A program made the translations under genes and the position numbers. This document shows, piece by piece, positions 54,045-62,620 of a stretch of 64,000 nt of DNA (positions are counted from its first letter, which is position 1; each line of letters starts with the position of its first letter). This DNA comes from Bacteroidales bacterium (GTDB taxonomy: Bacteria > Bacteroidota > Bacteroidia > Bacteroidales > P3): the NCBI GenBank assembly GCA_017449525.1, contig JAFTFL010000002.1:62001-126000 (forward strand), read 5' to 3'. The notes beneath the pieces were generated by a model that ran no database searches, was not told where the DNA came from, and worked only from the letters and a program-made list of their open reading frames with translations.

Positions 54045-54336
54045 CTACGCATTAGTGCTGATAGTGGGGTGTTTCAGCATTGTATCAAATGTCAGGGGAA
54101 TAATTCGATTTTTACCGAATTTCCATCCGTGAGAGATTAAGTTCTTCTCTAATGTCCTCATTTCAGAACAATATTCCACATGGAGTTGCAAGCGTTCGTA
54201 AATTTTTTACAGCATCTTGGAAGTTTTCGCCCGTTGAGGCAATGTCGAGAAAAGGACGATAGACCGCAAAATGTTCCTCTTCTTGGGGAATGTTTATGTC
54301 TATATTAAACTTGAACCTGTTTGGGGTAATTACAAC
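54045..54336 (-). pseudogene. C-terminal remnant of an unidentified gene, single frameshift in an A6 tract
   Basis: Translating the minus strand gives 'VVITPNRFKFNIDINIP', then 'QEEEHFAVYRPFLDIASTG' and 'ENFQDAVK' up to an A6 tract (54203-54208). Adding one base there continues as 'KIYERLQLHVEYCSEM', 'RTLEKNLISHGWKFGKN', 'RIIPLTFDTMLKHPTI', ending at TAG 54045. The two halves make one coherent hydrophilic sequence of about 95 residues. Family unknown; no start codon. Confidence 0.55.
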
Positions 54337-54476
54337 TTAGTTTTTTATGATTGCGTATTGTTGAACAGTTTTACTTCTTTGTTGCGTTTATTATGAAAGA
54401 TGAATAGTGTTTGTGAAGAAAAAAACACAATCAATCCCAGTGAGATATCAGGAAAGCCTTTGTGAAACTGTTGTTT

Positions 54477-55361
54477 TTATTTAGATGCTCTCAATATGCC
54501 ATGTCGAAAGAATGGAGGATACATATCATCAAATATATTGACTAACATATATCCATCAGAGAAATTGGTTTTGTAGCCAATATTGTTGAATAAGGTTCTT
54601 ATTACATCCTCATCTTGGTATCGGTGATAGGTACAGCAGGCAATTTTCCACTTACGATCCTCTTTTTTAGGAAAGATGCTGCTTCTTGGAGAACAAGACG
54701 CTCCATCCCTTCAACGTCCATTTTCAGAAATATTGGTCTATTGGCATCTTGCATGGATGATACCAAATCTGGCAGTGAAATACTGTCTGTCGTAGTTGTG
54801 CATTCTAGTTTTAATTGTAATATAGTTACCTTCTCTTTCCATGGGGTAAAAGTATGGCGTAGGGGCACATTCCATCTGGAGTCAAATTCCAAAAGTATAT
54901 ATGTGATGCCTTTTCTACAACATCTAGCGCAAATAAAACTTCGGCGCATACAGCGTCTATTAGAATATCGTTAAAATCAATATGAAAGTTTTCTGTTTGA
55001 TAGCGGTGTGGCGCATGAGTAGTGTATTGTTCCCCAACAAGATTTTTGGTACATAGTAGGTACGAATAATAATCCCTGCATTCTTGCAAACTCATATCGG
55101 AAGGGAAGTAGAGCCTTTTGTTCTGGTGAACTACATAAGGCAATTGATTCTCGCTATCAAAAGTGCTTTCTATATTGGGAATTGGTTGTACAAAAGGATA
55201 AGGGGAAACGGGTAGTGTTTGCTTTGTTTCAATGTATTGTAACTCTTCTTTATAATGTATTGCTTCTTGTGGATGAAGCTTAAAGTAGCCAAGCAAATAG
55301 CATACTTTATCTTTGCTTGACTGTTTTATCTCTTGTGTTTTTTGCAGATGAGAAGTCTCAA
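54477..55361 (-). pseudogene. FkbM-family methyltransferase gene, broken by single-base frameshifts
   Basis: The reconstructed order on the minus strand is an N-terminal part ('CYLLGYFKLHPQEAIHYKE', 'LIDAVCAEVLFALDVVEKASHIY'), a break at a T4 tract (54891-54894), then 'LEFDSRWNVPLRHTFTP' and the SAM/FkbM core 'RPIFLKMDVEGMERLVLQ'. A second break at an A6 tract (54663-54668) leads to 'KIACCTYHRYQDEDVIR', 'NNIGYKTNFSDGYMLVN' and 'PPFFRHGILRASK', stopping at 54477. A possible third break at an A6 (55338-55343) would join a TTG start at 55361 behind the promoter at 55379. FkbM enzymes O-methylate sugars of surface polymers. Confidence 0.75.
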
Positions 55362-55378
55362 TGTATAATTTTTTAGAA

Positions 55379-55386
55379 CAAAGATA
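55379..55386 (-). promoter_or_regulatory. -7 box upstream of the FkbM pseudogene
   Basis: TATCTTTG on the minus strand, 18 bp before the TTG at 55361. It suggests the broken gene still has its own promoter. Confidence 0.5.
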
Positions 55387-55451
55387 TTTGATATTACCCC
55401 AACAAAATCTTTATACAATTTTTGTTTTCAAAAGTGATGTTCATCGCTGGG

Positions 55452-56744
55452 TTAGGCATTGAGAATACTTGTTTCAAACATAGTGAAGCCCCATCCATAA
55501 TGCCACATAGCAAAATGTTGGTCTGAGGTTATGTGTGGACGGTCTATATCGAACGAAATTGCATGGAGAACAATATCATAGTTCGTCTCCCCTGTCAACA
55601 TGTTGCCATGTCCAACAGAGAAAGATATTTCGTATGCTCCATAAGCAAGACGATGGTTACTGATTCGGTAAAGTATGGTCTTGACTTCACCACTCTCAAT
55701 GTCAAAAAGTGCAGAAGAGGAACTGGTTGCAATGTTAGTATGGTTGGAACTTATTGTACAACTGATGCGACAATCTTTCTTCGTTTTGTTGCCCTTGAGA
55801 GTAATTGCTAAAATGATGTCTTCGTCTGAGGCGTATGTTTGAGTGTGGTCGTGAAGTGTGATGTCCCAAAAATAGACATCAAGATTGTACTGGAGTTGAC
55901 GTTTGTCAATAGTTTCTCTGATATTGGTTGGTTGAGAGGTACTTTTACAAAGAGTTCTAGTATAATAGTCCACTGCATCGTTGACAGGAGCGTTATACAT
56001 AACCACGCCATTATCTAAAGCAATAGCACTTTTGCATAGGCTTCGTACACTGTTCATATTATGGCTGACGAACAGGACTGTACGGCCCTGGCCTTGGCTA
56101 ACATCCTGCATTTTGCCGATAGCTTTCTTTTGGAATTCAGCGTCGCCGACGGCTAAGACTTCGTCAACGACGAGAATCTCGGGGTTTAGATGGGCCGCGA
56201 TTGCGAAGCCGAGCCGTACAGTCATGCCGCTACTGTAGCGTTTGACGGGCGTGTCAAGGTAGCGTTCACAACCGCTGAAGTCCACAATCTCGTCCAGCGA
56301 ACGGTCTATTTCCCATTTTTTCATGCCGAGGATACTGCCGTTCATGTAGATATTCTCTCGCCCAGTGAGTTCCGGGTGGAAGCCCGTCCCCACTTCGAGT
56401 AGTGAAGCGATGCGCCCCCGAGTGTAGATCTTTCCAGTGGTGGGATATGTTACGCGTGAGAGAAGTTTCAGTAGGGTGCTTTTGCCAGCACCGTTCTTGC
56501 CAATGATGCCGAGAACGTCGCCTTGCTGCACCTCGAAGTTGATGTCCTTAAGAGCGTAGACATAGTCGGAGGTGCCTTTTTTGCTGCGGTCGTTGGTCTC
56601 ACCTATCTTGAGATAGGGGTCTTCTTTGCCGCGCACCGAGGTTATCCACCAACGCCGCAGGTCGTGGCTCAGTGTGCCAGTGCCTACAGTGCCGAGGCGG
56701 TAGAGTTTGCCTACCTGTTCAAATCGAATGACGGGTTGTGCCAT
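55452..56744 (-). CDS. wzt: Polysaccharide ABC exporter ATPase with carbohydrate-binding C-terminus (Wzt)
   Basis: 430 residues from the ATG at 56744, where MAQPVIRFEQVGKLYRLG fits the family; the longer upstream frame has no homology. The N-terminal ABC domain has P-loop 'IIGKNGAGKSTLLKLLSRV', the Wzt-type 'LEVGTGFHPELTGRENIYMNGSILGM', signature YSSGMTVRLGFAIA and Walker B 'LVVDEVLAVGD'. From about 270 comes the beta-sandwich that reads the chain end ('LDVYFWDITLHDHTQTYASDEDIILAIT'). This usually recognises a terminal modification such as methylation, so the broken FkbM gene next to it is notable. Permease Wzm lies 7 kb downstream. Confidence 0.93.
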   Translation of the reverse strand: MAQPVIRFEQVGKLYRLGTVGTGTLSHDLRRWWITSVRGKEDPYLKIGETNDRSKKGTSDYVYALKDINFEVQQGDVLGIIGKNGAGKSTLLKLLSRVTYPTTGKIYTRGRIASLLEVGTGFHPELTGRENIYMNGSILGMKKWEIDRSLDEIVDFSGCERYLDTPVKRYSSGMTVRLGFAIAAHLNPEILVVDEVLAVGDAEFQKKAIGKMQDVSQGQGRTVLFVSHNMNSVRSLCKSAIALDNGVVMYNAPVNDAVDYYTRTLCKSTSQPTNIRETIDKRQLQYNLDVYFWDITLHDHTQTYASDEDIILAITLKGNKTKKDCRISCTISSNHTNIATSSSSALFDIESGEVKTILYRISNHRLAYGAYEISFSVGHGNMLTGETNYDIVLHAISFDIDRPHITSDQHFAMWHYGWGFTMFETSILNA

Positions 56745-57272
56745 TTGAAAATGTTGGTTATTGTAGGGTTGTCGTGCTTGAGAGTGAGCATCCAGTTCTT
56801 TGTCTTTGTTGGATGACAAAATGGAGTTCGGAGGATAGGAGTGAACAGGGTGAACGGTTGTGTGTTGCAGACTGTGCTTATGGGCAATTGGGCTACAGCG
56901 AGCTTTCGTATAATGCACAGCAACCGCACGGTCGCTCCCATGTAAGATGCGTTCCATATAGCGTATGCCAATCTTTCCATTGGATATAGATGTTGCCTCC
57001 ATACGCAGGACTTCGCTAACGTCAAATGGGTGCTGTTTATTGTGCAGAGACGCGTTGGGAAGGTTTATTTGTCGCAGGGAGGGGCTGTGTGGGTTGCGAG
57101 ATGGATGAGGATATTCTCATCCGATTGTTTTCGAAAACTGCTGTAATAAATGTCAGATGTTACCACGTTTTATGCATGGGTGGTGTTGCTATAAATATAA
57201 GGTATATGCACGCCGAAAGCTGCATCTTCCATTGGAAAATACAGCCTTCGGCCAAGGATCTTATATCAGTTA
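56745..57272. other. Gene-free gap between wzt and dnaN
   Basis: About 530 bp. Open frames run through it in two directions but show no domain, and the one joined to wzt has no homology. No TAnnTTTG box on the minus strand could be found for wzt, and no hairpin or repeat stands out. Confidence 0.5.
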
Positions 57273-58418
57273 TCAGTTGGCCAGCATAACAGGCATGACC
57301 AGCATCAGTATGTCTTCGTTCTTGTGTTCTTCGCTGTCTTCGTAGACAGGGAAGAGTATTCCTGCACGGTTGGGATGCGACATGTCGATCTCTATCGATT
57401 CGGTGTCCACATTGCTTACCATCTCTGTGAGGAAGCGTGCATTGAATCCAATCGACATGCTTTCGCCCTCATAGCGACAGGGAAGTTTCTCGTTGGCGTT
57501 GTTGGAGAATTCGAGGTCTTCAGACGATATGGTCAACTCCCGTTCGCTCATACTCAGTCTGACCTGGTGGGTCGATTGACTTGCAAACAGGCTTACACGG
57601 CGCAACGTGTTGAGTAGTGAGTTGCGGTCCACAAGCAGTTTGTTTGGATTCTCTTTGGGGATAGCAGCTTCAATGTTGGGATATTTGCCTTCCACCAAAC
57701 GGCACAGCACAAACATGTTGTCGAATGCAAAGCTTACGTTGATTGTGTTGTAGGACATCGTTACCTCGCAATCCTCTTTGCGTGAGCTGAGGATGTTCTT
57801 CACGATTGTAACGGGCTTGCGGGGCAGAATGAACGATGCGTCGTTGTCGTTCTTGAGGTCGGTGCGACAATAGCGTACCAGTTTGTGGGCATCGGTTGCA
57901 ACGAAGGTCGTGCCCTGCTGATTCATCTGGCAGAATATGCCCCCCATCTGTTGCCTCAAGTCGTCATTGGAACAAGCAAATGCAGTCTTGCCTATCGCAT
58001 CGACCAACGCTGAAGCTGGCAGGCTGATGCTGACGGGTTCTTCCATTTCGGGCAAGGTGGGATAGGTTTCTGCACTTTGACCCGAAAGGGTGTACTTGCC
58101 CTCTCCCGAGGTGATGGTGATAGCGTAGGTCTTGTCGTTTGCCGAGAAGGTGAGGGGTACGTCGTCCATGTTCTTGAGTATGTCAAGCAGCAGTTTGGAT
58201 GGTACGCACAACTCGTTCAGTTCGCCTGCCCGACCCGATTCCAGGTCTATTCGTGCTACTATTGTAGTGTCCAGGTCAGTCGATTTGACGGTCAGCACAT
58301 CGCCGTCGATGTGGAAGAAGAAGTGGGAAATGATGGGTACCGTATTGTTTTGGGTGATGATGCTGCTGACGGCTTGCAGCTGCTTCGACAGGTGTTGGCT
58401 GTTGACGATGAATTCCAT
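57273..58418 (-). CDS. dnaN: DNA polymerase III sliding clamp (beta subunit)
   Basis: 381 residues. 'MEFIVNSQHLSKQLQAVSSII' start, three clamp domains, 'RIDLESGRAGELNELCVPSKLLLDIL', 'FVATDAHKLVRYCRT' (centre) and the C-terminal 'YEDSEEHKNEDILMLVMPVMLAN', close to the usual 'MPMRL' peptide-binding end. Tethers polymerase III to DNA. Standing apart from dnaA is normal in this phylum. Promoter box at 58466-58473. Confidence 0.97.
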   Translation of the reverse strand: MEFIVNSQHLSKQLQAVSSIITQNNTVPIISHFFFHIDGDVLTVKSTDLDTTIVARIDLESGRAGELNELCVPSKLLLDILKNMDDVPLTFSANDKTYAITITSGEGKYTLSGQSAETYPTLPEMEEPVSISLPASALVDAIGKTAFACSNDDLRQQMGGIFCQMNQQGTTFVATDAHKLVRYCRTDLKNDNDASFILPRKPVTIVKNILSSRKEDCEVTMSYNTINVSFAFDNMFVLCRLVEGKYPNIEAAIPKENPNKLLVDRNSLLNTLRRVSLFASQSTHQVRLSMSERELTISSEDLEFSNNANEKLPCRYEGESMSIGFNARFLTEMVSNVDTESIEIDMSHPNRAGILFPVYEDSEEHKNEDILMLVMPVMLAN

Positions 58419-58465
58419 GGTGATGTATTGTTATGTGCTCCTGCGTCTATGCAGTTTTCTTTTTG

Positions 58466-58473
58466 CAAAGGTA
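58466..58473 (-). promoter_or_regulatory. -7 box of dnaN
   Basis: TACCTTTG on the minus strand, 47 bp before the dnaN ATG. Confidence 0.65.
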
Positions 58474-58623
58474 GCCTCTTTTTTCGGGATGCGCTTCTGC
58501 TGGGTGTCTCTTTTTATCAACAAGCGGTGAATTACGCCCCTTGCAGTGTCTCGTGTCGATGTCGGCAGGATTCTTCCATCTTTGTGCTCATATATATAAG
58601 GATTCGCGCGCGCGACACGTGGT

Positions 58624-59541
58624 CTACCATCGTCCGGAGGCTCCTCCGCCTCCTGAACTGCCACCGCCAAAGCCTCCAAAGCCTCCGAATCCGCCGCTGC
58701 TGCCAAAACTTCCACCGCCTCCGAAGCTGCCTCCCCAGGTACTCCCGCCCCAAAAGGTGTCGCCTCCGCGACTGCTGTTGGACGAGCTGCCCTGGTTGGG
58801 GTGATGTCTTGAGTAGATAATGAAGATGATTACAATGATAATCAGGATGATGATGAACGATGCTCCCACGCCTTCCTCGCTGTCGTTTTGTTTGGCTTGT
58901 TCGTAGCTGTATTCGCCAGCGCACACGGGTATGATAACATCCAAAGCGGCATCGATTGCTCCGTAGTAGTCATTGTTGATTAGCTTCGGTATCATTTGGT
59001 GGTCAATGATGTGTCTACAGAACGCGTCGGGCAAGGCTCCTTCCATTCCGTACCCAGTCTGTATGCGCACTTCCCCTGCAGAACTGTTCTTCGGCTTGAG
59101 CACAATGGCTACTCCGTTGTTGAGTTTTTTGTCGCCCACGCCCCACTTTTCCCACAACCGTTGTGTGAAGTTGACAATGTCGTCGCCTCCGAGGTCGGGG
59201 GTGAGTAGCACGAGAATTTGTACCGACGTCGTGTCGTTGCACTCCAGCAGCCTTCGCTCGATGTGTGCAGCTTGGTCGGCGGTGAGTATGCCGGTGTAGT
59301 CGTTGAGTAGCTTTTGCGTTCGCGACGGGAGCCACCCCGATGGGAGCGATGTGTCTGGTATCTGGAAGGAGGGGGCTGGTGGCAGTGCAGGCGTTGTGTC
59401 GTGGGTGTCGTCTCCCCCAAGCGAGTCCACTATGGCCTCCAAGTCGAAGGAGGGCTTGTCGACAAGTCCGTCTGTCAGATTTTGACCACAGGCCGTACTT
59501 GTCGACAAGGCGACAAAAAGTACTGCAAGGAGTCTTCCCAT
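58624..59541 (-). CDS. TPM-domain protein with glycine-rich tail (YgcG family)
   Basis: 305 residues from the ATG at 59541, which gives a good signal peptide ('MGRLLAVLFVALSTSTACGQ'); a TTG at 59574 is possible. The TPM domain (about 75-210) shows 'LLNDYTGILTADQAAHIERRLLECND', 'QILVLLTPDLGGDDIVNFTQRLWEKWGVGDKKLNNGVAIVL' and 'RIQTGYGMEGALPDAFC'. A membrane helix (about 243-263) and a Gly/Ser/Phe-rich tail follow. It pairs with lemA, 48 bp upstream, as in many bacteria. Function unknown. Confidence 0.88.
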   Translation of the reverse strand: MGRLLAVLFVALSTSTACGQNLTDGLVDKPSFDLEAIVDSLGGDDTHDTTPALPPAPSFQIPDTSLPSGWLPSRTQKLLNDYTGILTADQAAHIERRLLECNDTTSVQILVLLTPDLGGDDIVNFTQRLWEKWGVGDKKLNNGVAIVLKPKNSSAGEVRIQTGYGMEGALPDAFCRHIIDHQMIPKLINNDYYGAIDAALDVIIPVCAGEYSYEQAKQNDSEEGVGASFIIILIIIVIIFIIYSRHHPNQGSSSNSSRGGDTFWGGSTWGGSFGGGGSFGSSGGFGGFGGFGGGSSGGGGASGRW

Positions 59542-59589
59542 CCAATGTTTAGTGGTGAAGGCCGTGCTTCTCAATGTGGGAATGCTGTA

Positions 59590-60177
59590 TTAGAATTCGA
59601 AGTTCACCTCAGGCGCTTTGTCTGCACCTTCTGCTGCGGTGAAGTAACCTTTCTTCTCAAAACCAAATATTCCTGCTATTAGGCTGTTCGGAAACCGACG
59701 TATGAGTGTGTTGTAGGACTGCACGGCTTCGTTGAAATTCTTACGCTCTACACTGATGCGATTCTCGGTGCCTTCCAGTTGAGTCTGCAGGTCGCGAAAA
59801 CTTTCCGTGGCCTTCAATTCTGGGTAGCGTTCCACCGTTACGAGCAGGCGCGACAGTGCCGAGCCCAGTCCGTCTTGAGCCTTTTGGAAGGCGGCGATGT
59901 TCTCTTCGGTCAGTTGGTCTGCCGATAACTGCACACTCGATGCTTTGCTGCGAGCCTCTATCACATCGGTGAGTGTACCCTTTTCGAACTCGGCGGCACC
60001 TTGCACCGTTTTCACCAGGTTCGGAATGAGGTCGAGACGGCGCTGGTACACGTTCTCCACTTGCCCCCAAGCCTTTTTTACATTCTCTTCCTGGCCTACC
60101 ATTTTGTTGTTGGCGCTGATGGCCCACAATACCACGACTGCTACGACAGCAATGATTACCCAAATGCTCTTTTTCAT
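59590..60177 (-). CDS. lemA: LemA family protein
   Basis: 195 residues. N-terminal membrane helix ('SIWVIIAVVAVVVLWAISANN') then the long helices of LemA: 'VGQEENVKKAWGQVENVYQRRLDLIPNLVKTVQG', 'RLLVTVERYPELKATESFRDLQTQLEGTENRISVERKNFNEAVQSYNTLIRRFP' and 'GFEKKGYFTAAEGADKAPEVNF'. Conserved bacterial envelope protein of unclear role, next to the TPM gene and probably cotranscribed. Confidence 0.94.
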   Translation of the reverse strand: MKKSIWVIIAVVAVVVLWAISANNKMVGQEENVKKAWGQVENVYQRRLDLIPNLVKTVQGAAEFEKGTLTDVIEARSKASSVQLSADQLTEENIAAFQKAQDGLGSALSRLLVTVERYPELKATESFRDLQTQLEGTENRISVERKNFNEAVQSYNTLIRRFPNSLIAGIFGFEKKGYFTAAEGADKAPEVNFEF

Positions 60178-60243
60178 CTTTTTCTGTTTGGTGTGTTGTT
60201 GTGAATATGTTCTATGTCCTGTATTTATTGACTGCTAACGTGT

Positions 60244-60407
60244 GGCGTACGGATTTATTGTTGTGGCCGTGGTTGCAACGGCTGTTGAGGAGGCCGTAGT
60301 GCAGTCGGATGTGCGCTCTATCTGGCTGTGTGTATGGGAGTAGCTCTGCGTCTCTTACGATTGTGGTGCGCAGGTGCTGTTAGGACTGAAGAGGGTGTCG
60401 TACGGCT
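60244..60407. repeat. Two GTACGG words upstream of the YD-like gene
   Basis: GGCGTACGG at 60244-60252 and GTCGTACGGC at 60397-60406. The second lies about 20 bp upstream of the -7 box at 60426-60433, close to the -33 position. Confidence 0.5.
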
Positions 60408-60425
60408 TATGTGTGCTTTTTTTAG

Positions 60426-60433
60426 TAATTTTG
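60426..60433 (+). promoter_or_regulatory. -7 box of the YD-like gene
   Basis: TAATTTTG, 24 bp before the ATG at 60458. This supports that start over the longer upstream frame. Confidence 0.6.
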
Positions 60434-60457
60434 CAGTGTTTTAATACGAACCAACCG

Positions 60458-62101
60458 ATGAGAAAACACTTATTATTTACTGTCGCGCTCGTTGTGTGCT
60501 GCTGGACAGGTAATGGACAAGATGTGGTCAATCTCCGCATGAGTAGGGAGCAGCTTGGACTGCGTGGGGCCGTTTCGTCGCTCGATGAAGACCATTTGGA
60601 GCGTAAGGATTACTTCCGAAGCGACTGGCCTCAACGGTCGTGGTTCCGCAAGGACTTGCGCCAGTTCCTACAGGAGACCGATGGACGCATCATTACGTTC
60701 CGCTCCAACGGCCTACTGAATGAAGTAACCTATACTCGACAGGGTGTGAAAGGGCGCACTACGTCGTGCACCTATTCCCGTGGTGGCCTGCTCAACCACT
60801 TCACCGGCGACGGATACAAGATGGAGGCAGCCTACAAGGGTAATCAGGTTGATGTGAATCTTTTTGCCGAGACACGCAGCTACGACCAGAAGGTTGACCT
60901 GGCGCGTGCCGACCTCAATACCACGGCGTTCAAGTATACCTACCCGTTCGACATGAAGTGCCGTCAACAGCTCTCGGACGAGAACCGTGTGCTGCGTTCC
61001 ACCTATTACTATATAGACAGTATGCCGGCGCGTGAGTACAACTATGTGTATGACTACCGAGGACTGGTTACCGAAGAGCGGCTGCGCGACTACTCGCGTG
61101 GGGGTGATGGCACGGAGGTCGTTACCAGTTACCGCTATGACGGTAATGGTTTTCTCATTTCTAAGTCGGTCAAAGGCATCGCCGCCGATGACCTCTATAC
61201 CTACCGCAACAACAAGTGGGGCGATTGTGTGGAACTCAAGATAGACTATGCTTACGGCACCACCGTGTACGATTTCGAGTACGAGTATGACTCCATCGGT
61301 AATTGGACCATGCGTCTGTGCTTCAAGGATGGCGAGTTTCTCGATGCAACTTTGCGCACCCTCACTTATTATAAGATGTCGCGCAAGCAGCGCAGTGCTT
61401 CCGACGGCGAACTGGTGCTGGCATTCGATGAGCCAGCCTATGAGTCTGACGACGTGGCCACTCATGCCGATGGTGCTCCCAAGAAGGGCAAGGCTCAAGT
61501 CAAGTCGAAGCGTGCTCCCGAGCAGACCGAGCGTCAGGCTCCCACGACGGTGAAGCGTTCGAAGAAGGGCGAAGCGTCGTCTGCTCCAGAGGCCTCCTCC
61601 AAGAAGTCGGCCAGCAAAGAGGCTAAAGCGTCGAAGAAAAAGGATGCGAAGTCGGCAGCCGATAAGCCCAAGGGCCAGTCGCAGAAGCAACAGACCGTTA
61701 AGCAGAACAAGTCAGAGAAAACAGCTGTGAAGAAGACTGACAAGGCTTCGAAGAAGAAAGACCAAGGGGCAAATGCTGACAAGAAGAGCAACAAAAAAGA
61801 GCAGAAGCAAACTGTTGCCACCGACAAGAAGCAGCAGAGCGACAAGCAGGCTGTGAAGGCCGAAAAGGCTGCCAAGAAGGCTCAAGCCAAGGCTGATAAG
61901 GAGCGTGCAAAGGCCGAGAAAGCAGCATTGAAGGAGCAGCAGAAGGCCGAAAAGGCTGCCAAGAAAGCGCAAGCGAAGGCCGAGAAGGAGCGCATTAAGG
62001 CTGAGAAAGCAGCTCAGAAGGAGCGTGCAAAGGCCGAGAAAGAGGCAAAGAAAGCGCAAGAAAAGGCCGCCAAGAGCAGCAAGAAAGCGAAAAACAAGTA
62101 G
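60458..62101 (+). CDS. Secreted YD/RHS-like repeat protein with long Lys/Ala-rich tail
   Basis: 547 residues. Signal peptide 'HLLFTVALVVCCWTGNGQ'. Residues about 25-330 are beta-rich with YD-like turns ('YVYDYRGLVTEERL', 'YRYDGNGFLISKS', 'YEYDSIGNWTMRL', 'RTLTYY'), spaced as in RHS proteins but without a core toxin cage. From about 350 the sequence is almost only Lys, Ala, Glu, Gln and Ser, with repeated AEKAAKKAQAKAEKE units. It is strongly basic, like TolA or histone-H1 tails. Envelope or surface location is likely; role unknown. Confidence 0.75.
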   Translation: MRKHLLFTVALVVCCWTGNGQDVVNLRMSREQLGLRGAVSSLDEDHLERKDYFRSDWPQRSWFRKDLRQFLQETDGRIITFRSNGLLNEVTYTRQGVKGRTTSCTYSRGGLLNHFTGDGYKMEAAYKGNQVDVNLFAETRSYDQKVDLARADLNTTAFKYTYPFDMKCRQQLSDENRVLRSTYYYIDSMPAREYNYVYDYRGLVTEERLRDYSRGGDGTEVVTSYRYDGNGFLISKSVKGIAADDLYTYRNNKWGDCVELKIDYAYGTTVYDFEYEYDSIGNWTMRLCFKDGEFLDATLRTLTYYKMSRKQRSASDGELVLAFDEPAYESDDVATHADGAPKKGKAQVKSKRAPEQTERQAPTTVKRSKKGEASSAPEASSKKSASKEAKASKKKDAKSAADKPKGQSQKQQTVKQNKSEKTAVKKTDKASKKKDQGANADKKSNKKEQKQTVATDKKQQSDKQAVKAEKAAKKAQAKADKERAKAEKAALKEQQKAEKAAKKAQAKAEKERIKAEKAAQKERAKAEKEAKKAQEKAAKSSKKAKNK

Positions 62102-62157
62102 AGCCTGCACGCAGCTTCACGAGCGTCGGCCATACACCGACTGCCCGATTTCAACCA

Positions 62158-62197
62158 GGCGGGCACCTGTAATAAGGCAGGTGCTCGCCTCTGTTTT
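62158..62197 (+). terminator. Terminator of the YD-like gene
   Basis: GGCGGGCACCTG (62158-62169) pairs with CAGGTGCTCGCC (62178-62189) with one G-T, 8-nt loop, followed by TCTGTTTTT. Confidence 0.85.
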
Positions 62198-62310
62198 TAG
62201 CCTGTGTGCTTGGCGTATTATAGCCGCGAGTGTGCAGCGGCAAGTATTTGGGTGGCACTCTGTTATGTTTGGCGCTGTGTGGAACGGGAGTGTATGTGCT
62301 GAAAAAGTTG

Positions 62311-62318
62311 TACTTTTG
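62311..62318 (+). promoter_or_regulatory. Orphan promoter-like -7 box
   Basis: TACTTTTG with no gene behind it on the plus strand before the convergent EamA gene. No clear -33 TTG. Confidence 0.3.
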
Positions 62319-62561
62319 CACCTCGGAACATCATTTGATTGCGCCGGTAGGTGCCGCCCAGTGGCGATGCGAAGTTCCCTCTAATGAGGGGTGTCGACAG
62401 TTTCTTTCCCTTACGTTTTTGTGATGCGAATCCTTGCCCCGATGAGTCTACACCGATGGGCGATGAGGACGATGCTGTTGGGCGTTGGGCGCGGTGTCGT
62501 AGTGCTCAGAGTCCTCTATTCTGCAATCTTTCGGAGAACCATGTTGTTTCGGACGTTTTTT

Positions 62562-62620
62562 GCCGTACGGCATCGGCCTAAAAAACGTGCGCCATCGGCC
62601 CCAATGCTGTACGGCATCGG
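62562..62620. repeat. Two GTACGGCATCGG repeats
   Basis: GCCGTACGGCATCGG at 62562-62576 and GCTGTACGGCATCGG at 62606-62620 are identical in 14 of 15 bases. Between them GCCATCGGCC repeats the right half. Same family as the clusters near 3.3, 31.9 and 44.3 kb. Confidence 0.75.
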
